NCBI GenBank assembly: GCA_005240025.1
Contig: SBBK01000194.1
Span: 1-6,141 of the forward strand
Source of the DNA: an archaeon
Lineage (GTDB): Archaea > Thermoproteota > Nitrososphaeria > Nitrososphaerales > Nitrosopumilaceae
Direction: 5' to 3'
Length of the DNA stretch: 6,141 bases
In this document: positions 1 to 5,826 of the stretch, piece by piece
How the letters are laid out: each line of letters begins with the position of its first letter
Position numbering within the stretch: the first letter of the stretch is position 1
Notes under the pieces: model-generated
Told to the model about the DNA's origin: nothing
Database searches by the model: none
Seen by the model: only the letters and a program-made list of their open reading frames with translations
Translations under genes and position numbers: made by a program

Positions 1-14
1 AAATTTCTTCTAAG

Positions 15-1013
15 TCAGACACTTTGCTTTTTGAGTCGCTTTGCCTCTATTGCCATTACCAAAAAGAGATAGGCAAAAAGCCATGGCAGAAACATTATCT
101 CGCCTGCTATTCCGTGGAATTCCTCGAATTTGGCCGGGTTCGTAGAGACCAGCAGGACAAAAAGCGACAGTGAGAATATTCGAATCATGTTTACGCCTAT
201 TGTTCCCAGAATGCCTAGCGCAAAGTATGCTGCCTTGCGCTTTTGAGGTATGTTCATTTTGAGCAAAAACGCCATCATCACAAGCGAGTAAATCACTACG
301 CTGTGGACTCCTGCCGAGGGCCAAAAGACCTGCAGTGCCATGGTGCCATGGTCTCCCTTTAAGAGCATCAGATTGTTTTTTGCGATTGCGGTTCCAAGAT
401 CGAGTGTGTTGATTATCGAGACGTTTGCTTTCACCAGATACGGCACAATGTATTGCAGTGGCCCCAGGGTATCATACGGAAAGAACGCATCGAGTGAGAG
501 TATGATTGCGCTGCCCCACAGAAATATGGGCCCGGCAGGTGCCACCCGTATCCAGCGCCTGCCAAACAAAATCCACACCGATGCAATCACAAAAGATCCC
601 ATCACCACAAAATCCCACATCCAAGTCCATGAAAGCACCAGATGCACATCAAGCTGTTCTGCCACCGACTCGACGTAGTTTCTAAGCCCAAATTCTAATG
701 ATATCAGATATGCGATCACTGCACCGGCGAGGGGAATCAGCGTTGTTACTCGTTTTTGTGACATCAGCATTTTTACCCCAAAGAGTTCGGCTACAATAAA
801 GGCCGTCGCAAAAAGAAAGCCCCCCCTGCCCTGATTCCAGCTCAGGCTAAAAGAGTCCGGAAATGCTGCCAGCGCAAACAAGACAGGGCTCACAATTATC
901 AGTATTGCGAGGGTGAGGGTTTTGTTTTGCATATGTGAATGGATCCCAGATTGAGGCTCTGTAAACCTATCGGACAGTATGTCTGAAATTATCAAGATGT
1001 GCCAGCCAATCAT
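15..1013 (-). CDS. Exosortase/archaeosortase-family transmembrane protein (thaumarchaeosortase-like), Ser in place of the active-site Cys
   Basis: This is a polytopic membrane protein of 332 aa with roughly eight hydrophobic segments (about residues 31-50, 64-82, 90-108, 133-150, 162-178, 238-252, 260-290 and 305-323) and a basic C-terminal tail. The family pattern C-A-G-[ILV]-x-S, then N-x-x-R-I, then a late His, is seen as S233-A-G-V-H-S238, N275-M-I-R278-I and H300 in EEFHGIAGE. The usual Cys nucleophile is therefore Ser. Archaeosortases cleave C-terminal sorting signals of surface proteins at the membrane and transfer them to an anchor. From memory, the thaumarchaeal group is paired with PEFG-CTERM tails, but no such substrate is visible in this window. 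The start is uncertain: ATG at 1013 adds 27 residues before Met28 (ATG at 932), where the first membrane segment begins, and Met28 looks more like a natural N-terminus. It diverges from the Fic gene across a dyad-rich promoter. Confidence 0.82.
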   Translation of the reverse strand: MIGWHILIISDILSDRFTEPQSGIHSHMQNKTLTLAILIIVSPVLFALAAFPDSFSLSWNQGRGGFLFATAFIVAELFGVKMLMSQKRVTTLIPLAGAVIAYLISLEFGLRNYVESVAEQLDVHLVLSWTWMWDFVVMGSFVIASVWILFGRRWIRVAPAGPIFLWGSAIILSLDAFFPYDTLGPLQYIVPYLVKANVSIINTLDLGTAIAKNNLMLLKGDHGTMALQVFWPSAGVHSVVIYSLVMMAFLLKMNIPQKRKAAYFALGILGTIGVNMIRIFSLSLFVLLVSTNPAKFEEFHGIAGEIMFLPWLFAYLFLVMAIEAKRLKKQSV

Positions 1014-1025
1014 GCCTGTGCCAGA

Positions 1026-1047
1026 TATCGGATAACATTATCCGATA
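1026..1047. promoter_or_regulatory. Perfect 22-bp operator-like dyad (left copy)
   Basis: The 9-bp arms TATCGGATA (1026-1034) and TATCCGATA (1039-1047) are perfect inverted repeats separated by ACAT. The dyad lies between the shared TATA-like box and the archaeosortase gene, where it would cover a minus-strand transcription start near 1026. The length and symmetry suit a dimeric DNA-binding protein. The identity of the regulator is inference. Confidence 0.7.
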
Positions 1048-1048
1048 C

Positions 1049-1057
1049 TATTTAATA
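1049..1057. promoter_or_regulatory. TATA-like box, probably shared by the divergent Fic and archaeosortase genes
   Basis: TATTTAATA is nearly symmetric (its reverse complement is TATTAAATA), so it can be read as an archaeal TATA box in either direction. Its centre is about 28-29 nt upstream of the Fic ATG at 1082, the normal TATA-to-start distance in archaea, which predicts a leaderless or near-leaderless fic mRNA. On the other strand it predicts initiation near 1026, giving a 13-nt leader for an ATG at 1013 or about 94 nt for an ATG at 932. No promoter mapping data exist here. Confidence 0.55.
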
Positions 1058-1077
1058 TCGGATATATTGAACCGATA
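1056..1077. promoter_or_regulatory. Imperfect 22-bp operator-like dyad (right copy)
   Basis: TATCGG (1056-1061) and CCGATA (1072-1077) are inverted repeats in a frame of exactly the same 22-bp length as the left dyad. The starts of the two dyads are 30 bp apart, close to three helical turns, so both would face the same side of the DNA. The left half-site is the full TATCGGATA, while the inner positions of the right half have diverged. It lies between the TATA-like box and the predicted Fic start, where a bound protein would block initiation. Confidence 0.6.
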
Positions 1078-2038
1078 CATTATGCCATATGACCGGGTTC
1101 CTGTATTTCTGCACAAAAGGATATTGCAAAAAAAGCTGGACCTGGAAAGACTGGGAAAATTAAGCAAGAGAAAAATCGAGCAGATTCGCAAACGCATGGA
1201 GATAGATTTTGTGTTCCACAGTAACAAAATTGAAGGCAGTGCGCTGTCAAGGGGCGAAACCGAACTTATCTTGCAGGGGATTACATTGGGGAAAAAGAGT
1301 ATTCCTGAGGCACTCGCTGGGAAGAATCTTGGCGACATTTTAGTTGCGCAGAATCACCCTGATGCCATAGACATAGTCAAGAAGATTGCGTTTGATAAAA
1401 ACCACAAGATTACCGAGGATGAGATAAAAAAAATCCATAAAACATTGATGAACGGCGTCATTGCAAGTGCTGGAACCTACAGACAGTACGAGCTGGCAGT
1501 CAAAGGGGCAGGATTTACTCCTCCCCCGTTTTACGAGATTCCAAAGCACATCAAGGATTTATTGCATACGATTAATGAAAACCCCGATGAGCTGAGACCG
1601 ATTGAATTTGCAGCTCAGGTGCATTATGATTTTGTGTGGGCTCATCCATTTGAGGATGGAAATGGAAGGATGGCAAGACTTCTATTGAATCTCATTCTCG
1701 TAAAAAACAAATATCCATTTGTTGTGATTAAAAGTACAGATAGGCCTCAATATCTCAGAGCACTAAGGCAGATTGACCTGAATGATGATTTTGAGCCATT
1801 TTTGACATACATAGCAAAATGTGTGGAGCAGACACTGGATCTGTACCTTGTATCAGATGAAAAATCAGTGAAGATGCAATCCCTTTCCGAGCTTGCTGGA
1901 GAGACACCACATTCAGCAGAGTATTGGAGTTTATTGGCAAGAAAAGGCAGGATCTATGCAATTAAGGAAGGAAAAACATGGATGACCACAAAAAAGACAC
2001 TACGTGAATACCTGAACGAACAAAAAGAAAGGTGTTGA
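1067..2038 (+). CDS. fic: Fic-domain protein (class II, N-terminal inhibitory motif) with C-terminal HTH-like domain
   Basis: Fic proteins usually transfer AMP from ATP to a hydroxyl side chain of a target protein. The full active-site motif is present: H193-P-F-E-D-G-N-G-R-x-x-R204, preceded by the flap region TYRQYELAVKGAG and PPP (about 137-154). The inhibitory helix motif (S/T)xxxE(G/N) appears as S52-N-K-I-E56-G57 near the N-terminus, which defines class II, an autoinhibited enzyme. Residues 268-315 (SLSELAGETPHSAEYWSLL, then ARKGRIYAIKEGK and MTTKKTLREYL) resemble a MerR/excisionase-like winged HTH. The longest frame starts with TTG at 1067. ATG at 1082 (318 aa) is preferred because it lies about 28-29 nt after a TATA-like box and the TTG lies inside an operator-like dyad. 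The gene appears more AT-rich than its neighbours in hand-sampled lines, which may reflect transfer. The target protein is unknown. Confidence 0.9.
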   Translation: MNRYIMPYDRVPVFLHKRILQKKLDLERLGKLSKRKIEQIRKRMEIDFVFHSNKIEGSALSRGETELILQGITLGKKSIPEALAGKNLGDILVAQNHPDAIDIVKKIAFDKNHKITEDEIKKIHKTLMNGVIASAGTYRQYELAVKGAGFTPPPFYEIPKHIKDLLHTINENPDELRPIEFAAQVHYDFVWAHPFEDGNGRMARLLLNLILVKNKYPFVVIKSTDRPQYLRALRQIDLNDDFEPFLTYIAKCVEQTLDLYLVSDEKSVKMQSLSELAGETPHSAEYWSLLARKGRIYAIKEGKTWMTTKKTLREYLNEQKERC

Positions 2039-2075
2039 TTTATTTTTCCAGAATTTAGGAAGTTGATTATTTTTT
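2039..2075 (+). terminator. Double T-tract terminator of the Fic gene
   Basis: TTTATTTTT begins immediately after the Fic TGA (2039-2047), and a second run of six T follows at 2070-2075. Archaeal RNA polymerase commonly stops at such U-tracts without a hairpin. The second tract lies inside the 3' end of the convergent coiled-coil gene, where it reads as its terminal lysine codons. Confidence 0.5.
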
Positions 2076-2621
2076 CTTGATTGTGAGCGTTTTTTGGATC
2101 TCACTCATGGAGCTGATGAACTTCTGCTTTGCCTCATATTCGTTTGATACTTTGACTATTATTTCGGATGAGGAGAGTAGCACATCCTTTACCACGAGTG
2201 GCGCGCTCAGCCCTAAAAGCTCGCTCAGGAATTCAAAGAGGTTGTGGAATTTTATCGAGTCACGGTACTGGTACTGCACATTTCCGTCCTTGAAGGTGGG
2301 CTTTGGGTCAAGGGGGATGACAAGGTCTGGCGATGTCATTTCTGTGATGAATTTTGCAGTGTCCGAGCGGACTGTGTTTGCAAGCTCGTCCCGCTTCGAC
2401 TCCAGGCTTGCCTTTGATTTTTCCAGGGTAGCCTGTTGGTCGTCATATGGCGTTCCGATCATTTTTGCAAAGGTGGACTCGGTTGGACGCTTTAGCGGCA
2501 GCTCGTGGAGTTTCATATTTATTATTTTGAGCTCTTCTTCTGTCTGTGCTAGATTGTTGCGGTTTGTCTTGATTTGTCGGGCCAGATCATCAAGGTATGC
2601 AAAGTCGGCCATAATTTTCAC
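2067..2621 (-). CDS. Coiled-coil protein translationally coupled to the tubulin-like protein, unknown function
   Basis: This is a 184-aa soluble, charged protein with no signal peptide or membrane segment. I do not recognise a named family. Residues about 8-45 and 58-95 look like two coiled-coil helices with a break at the proline-containing LPLKRPTES. A more globular C-terminal part follows (about 98-184, with PDLVIPLDPKPTF, a FHNLFEFLSELLGL helix and a VVKDVLLSSSEIIVKVS stretch), ending in KKK. The GTG start overlaps the tubulin-like gene's TGA by 4 nt, a standard sign of coupled translation. An ATG three codons later (2612) would give the natural-looking N-terminus MADFAYLDD. The context suggests a polymer-binding adaptor, membrane linker or regulator of the tubulin homologue, which is inference only. 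It faces the Fic gene tail-to-tail with 28 nt between stop codons. Minus-strand T-tracts that could end its mRNA lie inside the Fic 3' end (opposite 2022-2026 and 1990-1995). Confidence 0.8.
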   Translation of the reverse strand: MKIMADFAYLDDLARQIKTNRNNLAQTEEELKIINMKLHELPLKRPTESTFAKMIGTPYDDQQATLEKSKASLESKRDELANTVRSDTAKFITEMTSPDLVIPLDPKPTFKDGNVQYQYRDSIKFHNLFEFLSELLGLSAPLVVKDVLLSSSEIIVKVSNEYEAKQKFISSMSEIQKTLTIKKK

Positions 2622-4006
2622 TGGCTGAACTGGTGAACTACGTCCATAAGTGACTGCTTAAAGTCCTCAGTTGTCAGGCCCCATTTTCCATATTCTTCTT
2701 TGTAGGCATCCCAGGATTCCTCGGCCTCCCTTGCGATTTCAAGTATTTTTGGCCCTATTGCTTTTGTGTTGACCAGGATTGTCACGTTTGCCTGCTCCCT
2801 GTCCATTATTGGAATCTTGACAAATATCATCCTGGAATCTTCGATGTTGAATCTTTCTTTTATGACGCGTTTTAGTATCTCGCGCTCTTTTACGTCAAAG
2901 TCGCCCCTGACCTTTACCAGTGCACAGCACGAATCTCTGTTGCCGCCGTAGCTTCTGACATCATTTTCATCAATATCAAAGAGGAGCGCGTCCTGTTTTT
3001 TGTTCAGGTTTTCAATTATGGCATCCATTGTGTTGTTTTTGCCGGTGATCTGGTTAAGATTCCACTGGTCGTCGTCAGGCATGACTGGTATGACCCACGG
3101 AATTGCCATCTTGGGCCTTTTTGTTGCAAGCCAAGTCCTGTAGTTTGACATGTCCCATTCTGTTTCTCTGGCAAAAGAAGCAATAAACATAGATATCGCG
3201 TTTGCCGCAATAAGGTTCATTCCCTTGTAGTCCTTCCAGACCACCTCGTGTTCTTTTGGAAGGTCGTCAATTATTGATGGAATCTTTTGGACTCGTTTTT
3301 CGTACCTGTGTGCAAGCTCGCGGAGTCTTTTGTTTGAAAATAAAATAGAGCAGTCGCTGTACTTTATCTGGTATTCCAGATTCATGACAATGTTGATTGC
3401 GGCCGCCTCAAAGATTACCGGATCCCATCCAAATTCTGGCAAAAGCCCAAGGGTTGCAATCGTTGCGTGTTCTTTGGTGTTGTTTCTGATAAACTCGATA
3501 AACGAGCAGGCAAAGGAACTTCCTGTTCCACCACCCATTGCAAATGGAATTGTGTACCCTCTTACAGGTTCCGGAGAAAGCGCGTACAGCTGCTTTGCAA
3601 AGTCCCATTTTTGCATGACCTCGTTTTTGAATCTTGAGCGGCCTTCGGCCCAGTTTCTTGCGGCGCCGCCAGCTCCATGTATTACGTGCTTGTCGCGTAA
3701 AGCAAAAAGATCAGGATATGATTGTAAGATCAGGTTTGCGGCCCGTGGGTCCAGATCAACTAGCAGTGCTCTGGGCACGAGCGGGGTTTCGCCTCCCGTG
3801 TACGCGCCAGGAAATCGTAAAATTGTGCTGCCATATCTTTTTAGAATTTTTGACTCGTCCTTTGCGTCTTTGAGGACCGGTTTTAGTGGGTCCGCACCCA
3901 CATCCAGTAGTAGCCTTCGGTAAGACTCTGCGCCAAGGCCAATTCCGCAGTGTCCAAAGCAGGTCATCAGAACAGGTGCCGGCGGTAATGGTGCAGTGGT
4001 TACCAT
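2618..4006 (-). CDS. Tubulin/FtsZ-superfamily GTPase homologue, tubulin-like, with atypical T7 loop
   Basis: This 462-aa protein has the nucleotide-binding loops of the superfamily in order: T1 G18-H-C-G-I-G-L-G25 (compare tubulin GQCGNQIG), T2 VDLDP (83-87), T3 GAGGAARNWAEG (111-122, compare EDAANNYARG), and the signature loop T4 GGGTGSS (158-164). YSDCSILFSN (216-225) then aligns with tubulin HSDCAFMVDN, and GMNLIAANAISMFIASFAR with the start of H7. These resemble tubulin more than bacterial FtsZ (which has GGGTGTG). The T7 loop reads EWDMSNY (283-289). By eye-alignment to alpha-tubulin NVDLTEF, the catalytic Glu position is Asn288. The C-terminal segment (about 420-462) is charged and helical. 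It could be the divergent thaumarchaeal FtsZ-like protein, an artubulin relative or a separate branch; I cannot separate these without a tree. It probably forms filaments with, or guided by, the coiled-coil protein encoded next to it. Confidence 0.85.
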   Translation of the reverse strand: MVTTAPLPPAPVLMTCFGHCGIGLGAESYRRLLLDVGADPLKPVLKDAKDESKILKRYGSTILRFPGAYTGGETPLVPRALLVDLDPRAANLILQSYPDLFALRDKHVIHGAGGAARNWAEGRSRFKNEVMQKWDFAKQLYALSPEPVRGYTIPFAMGGGTGSSFACSFIEFIRNNTKEHATIATLGLLPEFGWDPVIFEAAAINIVMNLEYQIKYSDCSILFSNKRLRELAHRYEKRVQKIPSIIDDLPKEHEVVWKDYKGMNLIAANAISMFIASFARETEWDMSNYRTWLATKRPKMAIPWVIPVMPDDDQWNLNQITGKNNTMDAIIENLNKKQDALLFDIDENDVRSYGGNRDSCCALVKVRGDFDVKEREILKRVIKERFNIEDSRMIFVKIPIMDREQANVTILVNTKAIGPKILEIAREAEESWDAYKEEYGKWGLTTEDFKQSLMDVVHQFSQ

Positions 4007-4028
4007 ACCTAGAACACCCCGTTTCTGA

Positions 4029-4036
4029 CTTTAACT
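4029..4036 (-). promoter_or_regulatory. Candidate TATA box for the tubulin-like gene
   Basis: On the minus strand AGTTAAAG is centred about 26 nt upstream of the ATG at 4006, predicting a leaderless transcript. A weaker alternative is the T-rich TATTTTTG at 4049-4056, which would give a leader of about 20 nt. In that case the GGGGTG ending about 8 nt ahead of the ATG could act as a ribosome-binding site. The 135-nt gap after the Nre gene otherwise shows nothing coding. Confidence 0.35.
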
Positions 4037-4141
4037 GCGGTGCATAACAAAAATACAGTTTCTACTTGAGCCTTGTAGACTCGAATCATGGCCAGAAGAT
4101 CATTTTTATGAATTTAAGAATTGAGTAGGAATCATACGTTT

Positions 4142-5302
4142 CTAAAAATAGTCTGTGATTGATTTTTGTTTTAGCATCTTTAGTATGGTTCCCTTTGCCA
4201 TCCATTCGTTTTTTGAGATGCTCATCTTTTTGCAGGCAAGTGTCAGGCCCTCCTCCATTGAATCTGCCAGGACAGGCTGCTTTGCCATAGCTGCCCGTAT
4301 TGCCTCCCTTACCTGCCAGACCCCGACAGGAACGGCGTATTCAGGTCTTATTTCCCGCAGCACGAGCGCCCCTGCCTGCCTTTTTTTCTTTTTCAGAAAT
4401 TCCGCAACACCAAGCTTTGCGGCAAAGTAGGCCCCGGCAATGCCAGGATAATGATCGATTCCGTTTGCGTCCTCGGAATCTGCCCCAAAGCCAATCTGTC
4501 CAGACGCAGTATGCCATGCCTCCTCCATTTCGTACATCCACCTGTGCGGAAACAGCAGGACGGAATACAGATTCCCCAGGTGCTCATGTGAAAATACAAA
4601 GTGTGAATCTATCTGTGGATAGTCCAAGATTTCCGAGACCAGGTTTTGTGAGATTGTATCGTCGGTGGCAGTAATGCTCCAGCGGGTCGGCACAAGTCTT
4701 CTTTTTTTGCCAAACATTCCTATACTCAGGCATTTTTGAATTTTCGATATCTCGATGCCAGAGTTATACAGGTGCAGTATCGCGTCCTGTGCCTTCAGGT
4801 CCCTGTCATAGCAGGTTTTTTCTATTGAACTGTTTGTGGAGATTCCGGAAAACCTGGCAGACTTGATCTCACCGATGGGACCAAAGGGCGCACTTTCCCC
4901 ATCGATAGTTGTGACAGGTGCGGTGTTTTTCTCAAATACGATGTCAGAGTCTGGCGTGTTTGAGGCCATCGCAAGTTCCTGAAGGTGTTCAATGAATCTT
5001 CCTGTCGGTTCTGCGACAGGCACCTTTTGTATACCCCGTACCAGTTTGAGTCGAAAATTTACAATTTCTTCCAGGCTTTTGCCTGGCCATTTTTCAGGCA
5101 GATCGAACAGGCTTGTATCTCCGTGGATTGGTGGCACCATCGGGCCGACTCCGACCTTTGGATATCCAAATGAGCCTACAAAGACAGACGGCGGGCTGGA
5201 ACCGCTAATTGAATCAGACGAAAACAGGTTGCCATACTTTGAGAGGTATTCTCTCCAGTGTTCCTCGATGGAATGCCGGACATCCTGAGCCGTTGGAGCC
5301 AT
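4142..5302 (-). CDS. nre: Nre-family archaeal DNA repair protein with C-terminal PCNA-binding (PIP) box
   Basis: This 386-aa protein has the hallmarks of the archaeal Nre family (DUF650 plus DUF651). Near the N-terminus is the SPPSVFVGSFGYPKVGVGP segment (about 36-54), followed by MVPP, GDTSLFDLPE and the LEEIVNFRLKLVRG helix. The central block IGEIKSARFSG and the LVPTRWSITATDDTIS motif (203-218) follow. The last eight residues, Q379-K-S-I-T-D-Y-F386, match the PCNA-interacting consensus Qxx(I/L/M)xx(F/Y)(F/Y). From memory, haloarchaeal NreA is implicated in repair of alkylation or crosslink damage and PCNA tethers it to replication or repair sites; the biochemical activity is not settled. 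Many relatives carry an N-terminal Cys4 zinc motif. Here the N-terminus (MAPTAQDVRHSIEEHWREYL) has no Cys and none is encoded just upstream. A TATA box 25 nt ahead supports this start. Confidence 0.85.
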   Translation of the reverse strand: MAPTAQDVRHSIEEHWREYLSKYGNLFSSDSISGSSPPSVFVGSFGYPKVGVGPMVPPIHGDTSLFDLPEKWPGKSLEEIVNFRLKLVRGIQKVPVAEPTGRFIEHLQELAMASNTPDSDIVFEKNTAPVTTIDGESAPFGPIGEIKSARFSGISTNSSIEKTCYDRDLKAQDAILHLYNSGIEISKIQKCLSIGMFGKKRRLVPTRWSITATDDTISQNLVSEILDYPQIDSHFVFSHEHLGNLYSVLLFPHRWMYEMEEAWHTASGQIGFGADSEDANGIDHYPGIAGAYFAAKLGVAEFLKKKKRQAGALVLREIRPEYAVPVGVWQVREAIRAAMAKQPVLADSMEEGLTLACKKMSISKNEWMAKGTILKMLKQKSITDYF

Positions 5303-5322
5303 GCCAAGTCATGGACATGATC

Positions 5323-5330
5323 ATATTTAG
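5323..5330 (-). promoter_or_regulatory. TATA box of the Nre-family gene
   Basis: On the minus strand CTAAATAT is centred about 25 nt upstream of the ATG at 5302, predicting a leaderless mRNA. Three upstream ATG triplets (5312, 5318, 5324) are out of frame. They lie between or within the promoter and the predicted transcription start, so they should not be transcribed. This supports 5302 as the true start. Confidence 0.55.
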
Positions 5331-5340
5331 GCTCACTTGT

Positions 5341-5409
5341 TGCAATTCGAAATGAGTTAAAATTCAAGTTGCACGACATCATGGTTAGGGCTTACGCACT
5401 TGAATTTTA
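5341..5409. repeat. Overlapping inverted repeats, including a perfect 12-bp pair
   Basis: TAAAATTCAAGT (5358-5369) and ACTTGAATTTTA (5398-5409) are perfect 12-bp inverted repeats with a 28-nt spacer. The right part of the first arm also pairs with sequence on its left: TGCAATTCGAA (5341-5351) and TTCAAGTTGCA (5363-5373) form an 11-position stem with one mismatch and one G-T pair. The two stems share 5363-5369, so they are mutually exclusive if transcribed. The TTAAAATT inside (5357-5364) could also act as a TATA box. The repeats sit just upstream of the Nre promoter. Confidence 0.5.
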
Positions 5410-5454
5410 CAACCTGATCCAAATGCATCGTTTGCTACTTAGATCCAAGCTATT

Positions 5455-5463
5455 CCCCCCCCC
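5455..5463. repeat. Run of nine C
   Basis: This uninterrupted C9 homopolymer is the longest G/C run in the window. Such tracts are prone to slippage in replication and to sequencing error, so the flanking frame should be treated cautiously. Confidence 0.9.
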
Positions 5464-5666
5464 AATCCCAATGAATCGCTCAAGATGTGACGCCGTTGAC
5501 TGCATGCCGTTTCTCATAGCATCCCATAGATTCACATGCACAGAAGCTGCAAGATGTCAACCAAAACTGCAAAACACCCCAGCCCATGACTCCGCGCCTT
5601 TTACAAGTCTCATGACACAGATGGTTTGGATGGAAGCAAAGGCAATGATATGCACAGGTGAACTGC

Positions 5667-5684
5667 TACCGGACAAGTCCGGTA
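5667..5684. repeat. 18-bp perfect dyad TACCGGAC-AA-GTCCGGTA
   Basis: The 8-bp arms are perfect complements with only two bases between them. The tight centre suits a protein-binding operator. As RNA it could form a stem of about seven pairs with a four-base loop. No T-tract follows directly, so it is not an obvious terminator. It is not in any gene I can support. Confidence 0.55.
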
Positions 5685-5795
5685 ACCTCTTTCTGCTCCA
5701 GCGACCGAGCTTCTGATCTCCGCAAGCGTGAATTCCCGTAGCTTCTACGATAATCTGTTCGGCCCAATCCTGTTTCGAATTTACATGATCTCAGG

Positions 5796-5826
5796 TACAG
5801 GCCTGTATCGTGGTCACGACCTTTTT
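5796..5826. repeat. Two abutting dyads followed by a T-tract
   Basis: TACAGGCCTGTA (5796-5807) is a perfect 12-bp palindrome. It is immediately followed by TCGTG-GT-CACGA (5808-5819) and then CCTTTTT (ending 5826). The second dyad plus T-tract resembles a plus-strand hairpin terminator. Alternatively, both dyads are a tandem operator. No gene clearly ends or starts here. Confidence 0.45.

Noticed and set aside
2077..2628. 183-codon plus-strand open frame exactly opposite the coiled-coil gene
   Set aside because: Its translation is a Ser/Phe/Arg-rich mirror product with no domain, while the minus strand gives regular charged helices and a start coupled to the tubulin-like gene.
3330..3923. 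197-codon plus-strand open frame opposite the tubulin-like gene
   Set aside because: The opposite strand carries the conserved tubulin loops T1-T4; this frame is a codon-pattern shadow.
2618..4006. Assignment as a bona fide artubulin or as FtsZ
   Set aside because: The loops look tubulin-like, but the T7 loop and length differ and I cannot build the tree needed to choose, so only the superfamily is claimed.
4076..4090. GACTCGAATC, reminiscent of a tRNA T-loop
   Set aside because: No D-arm, anticodon arm or acceptor pairing can be found around it on either strand.
5369..5716. 115-codon plus-strand open frame in the gap
   Set aside because: It has atypical composition (many Met, Cys, Pro), crosses the C9 run and the dyad at 5667, and resembles no family.
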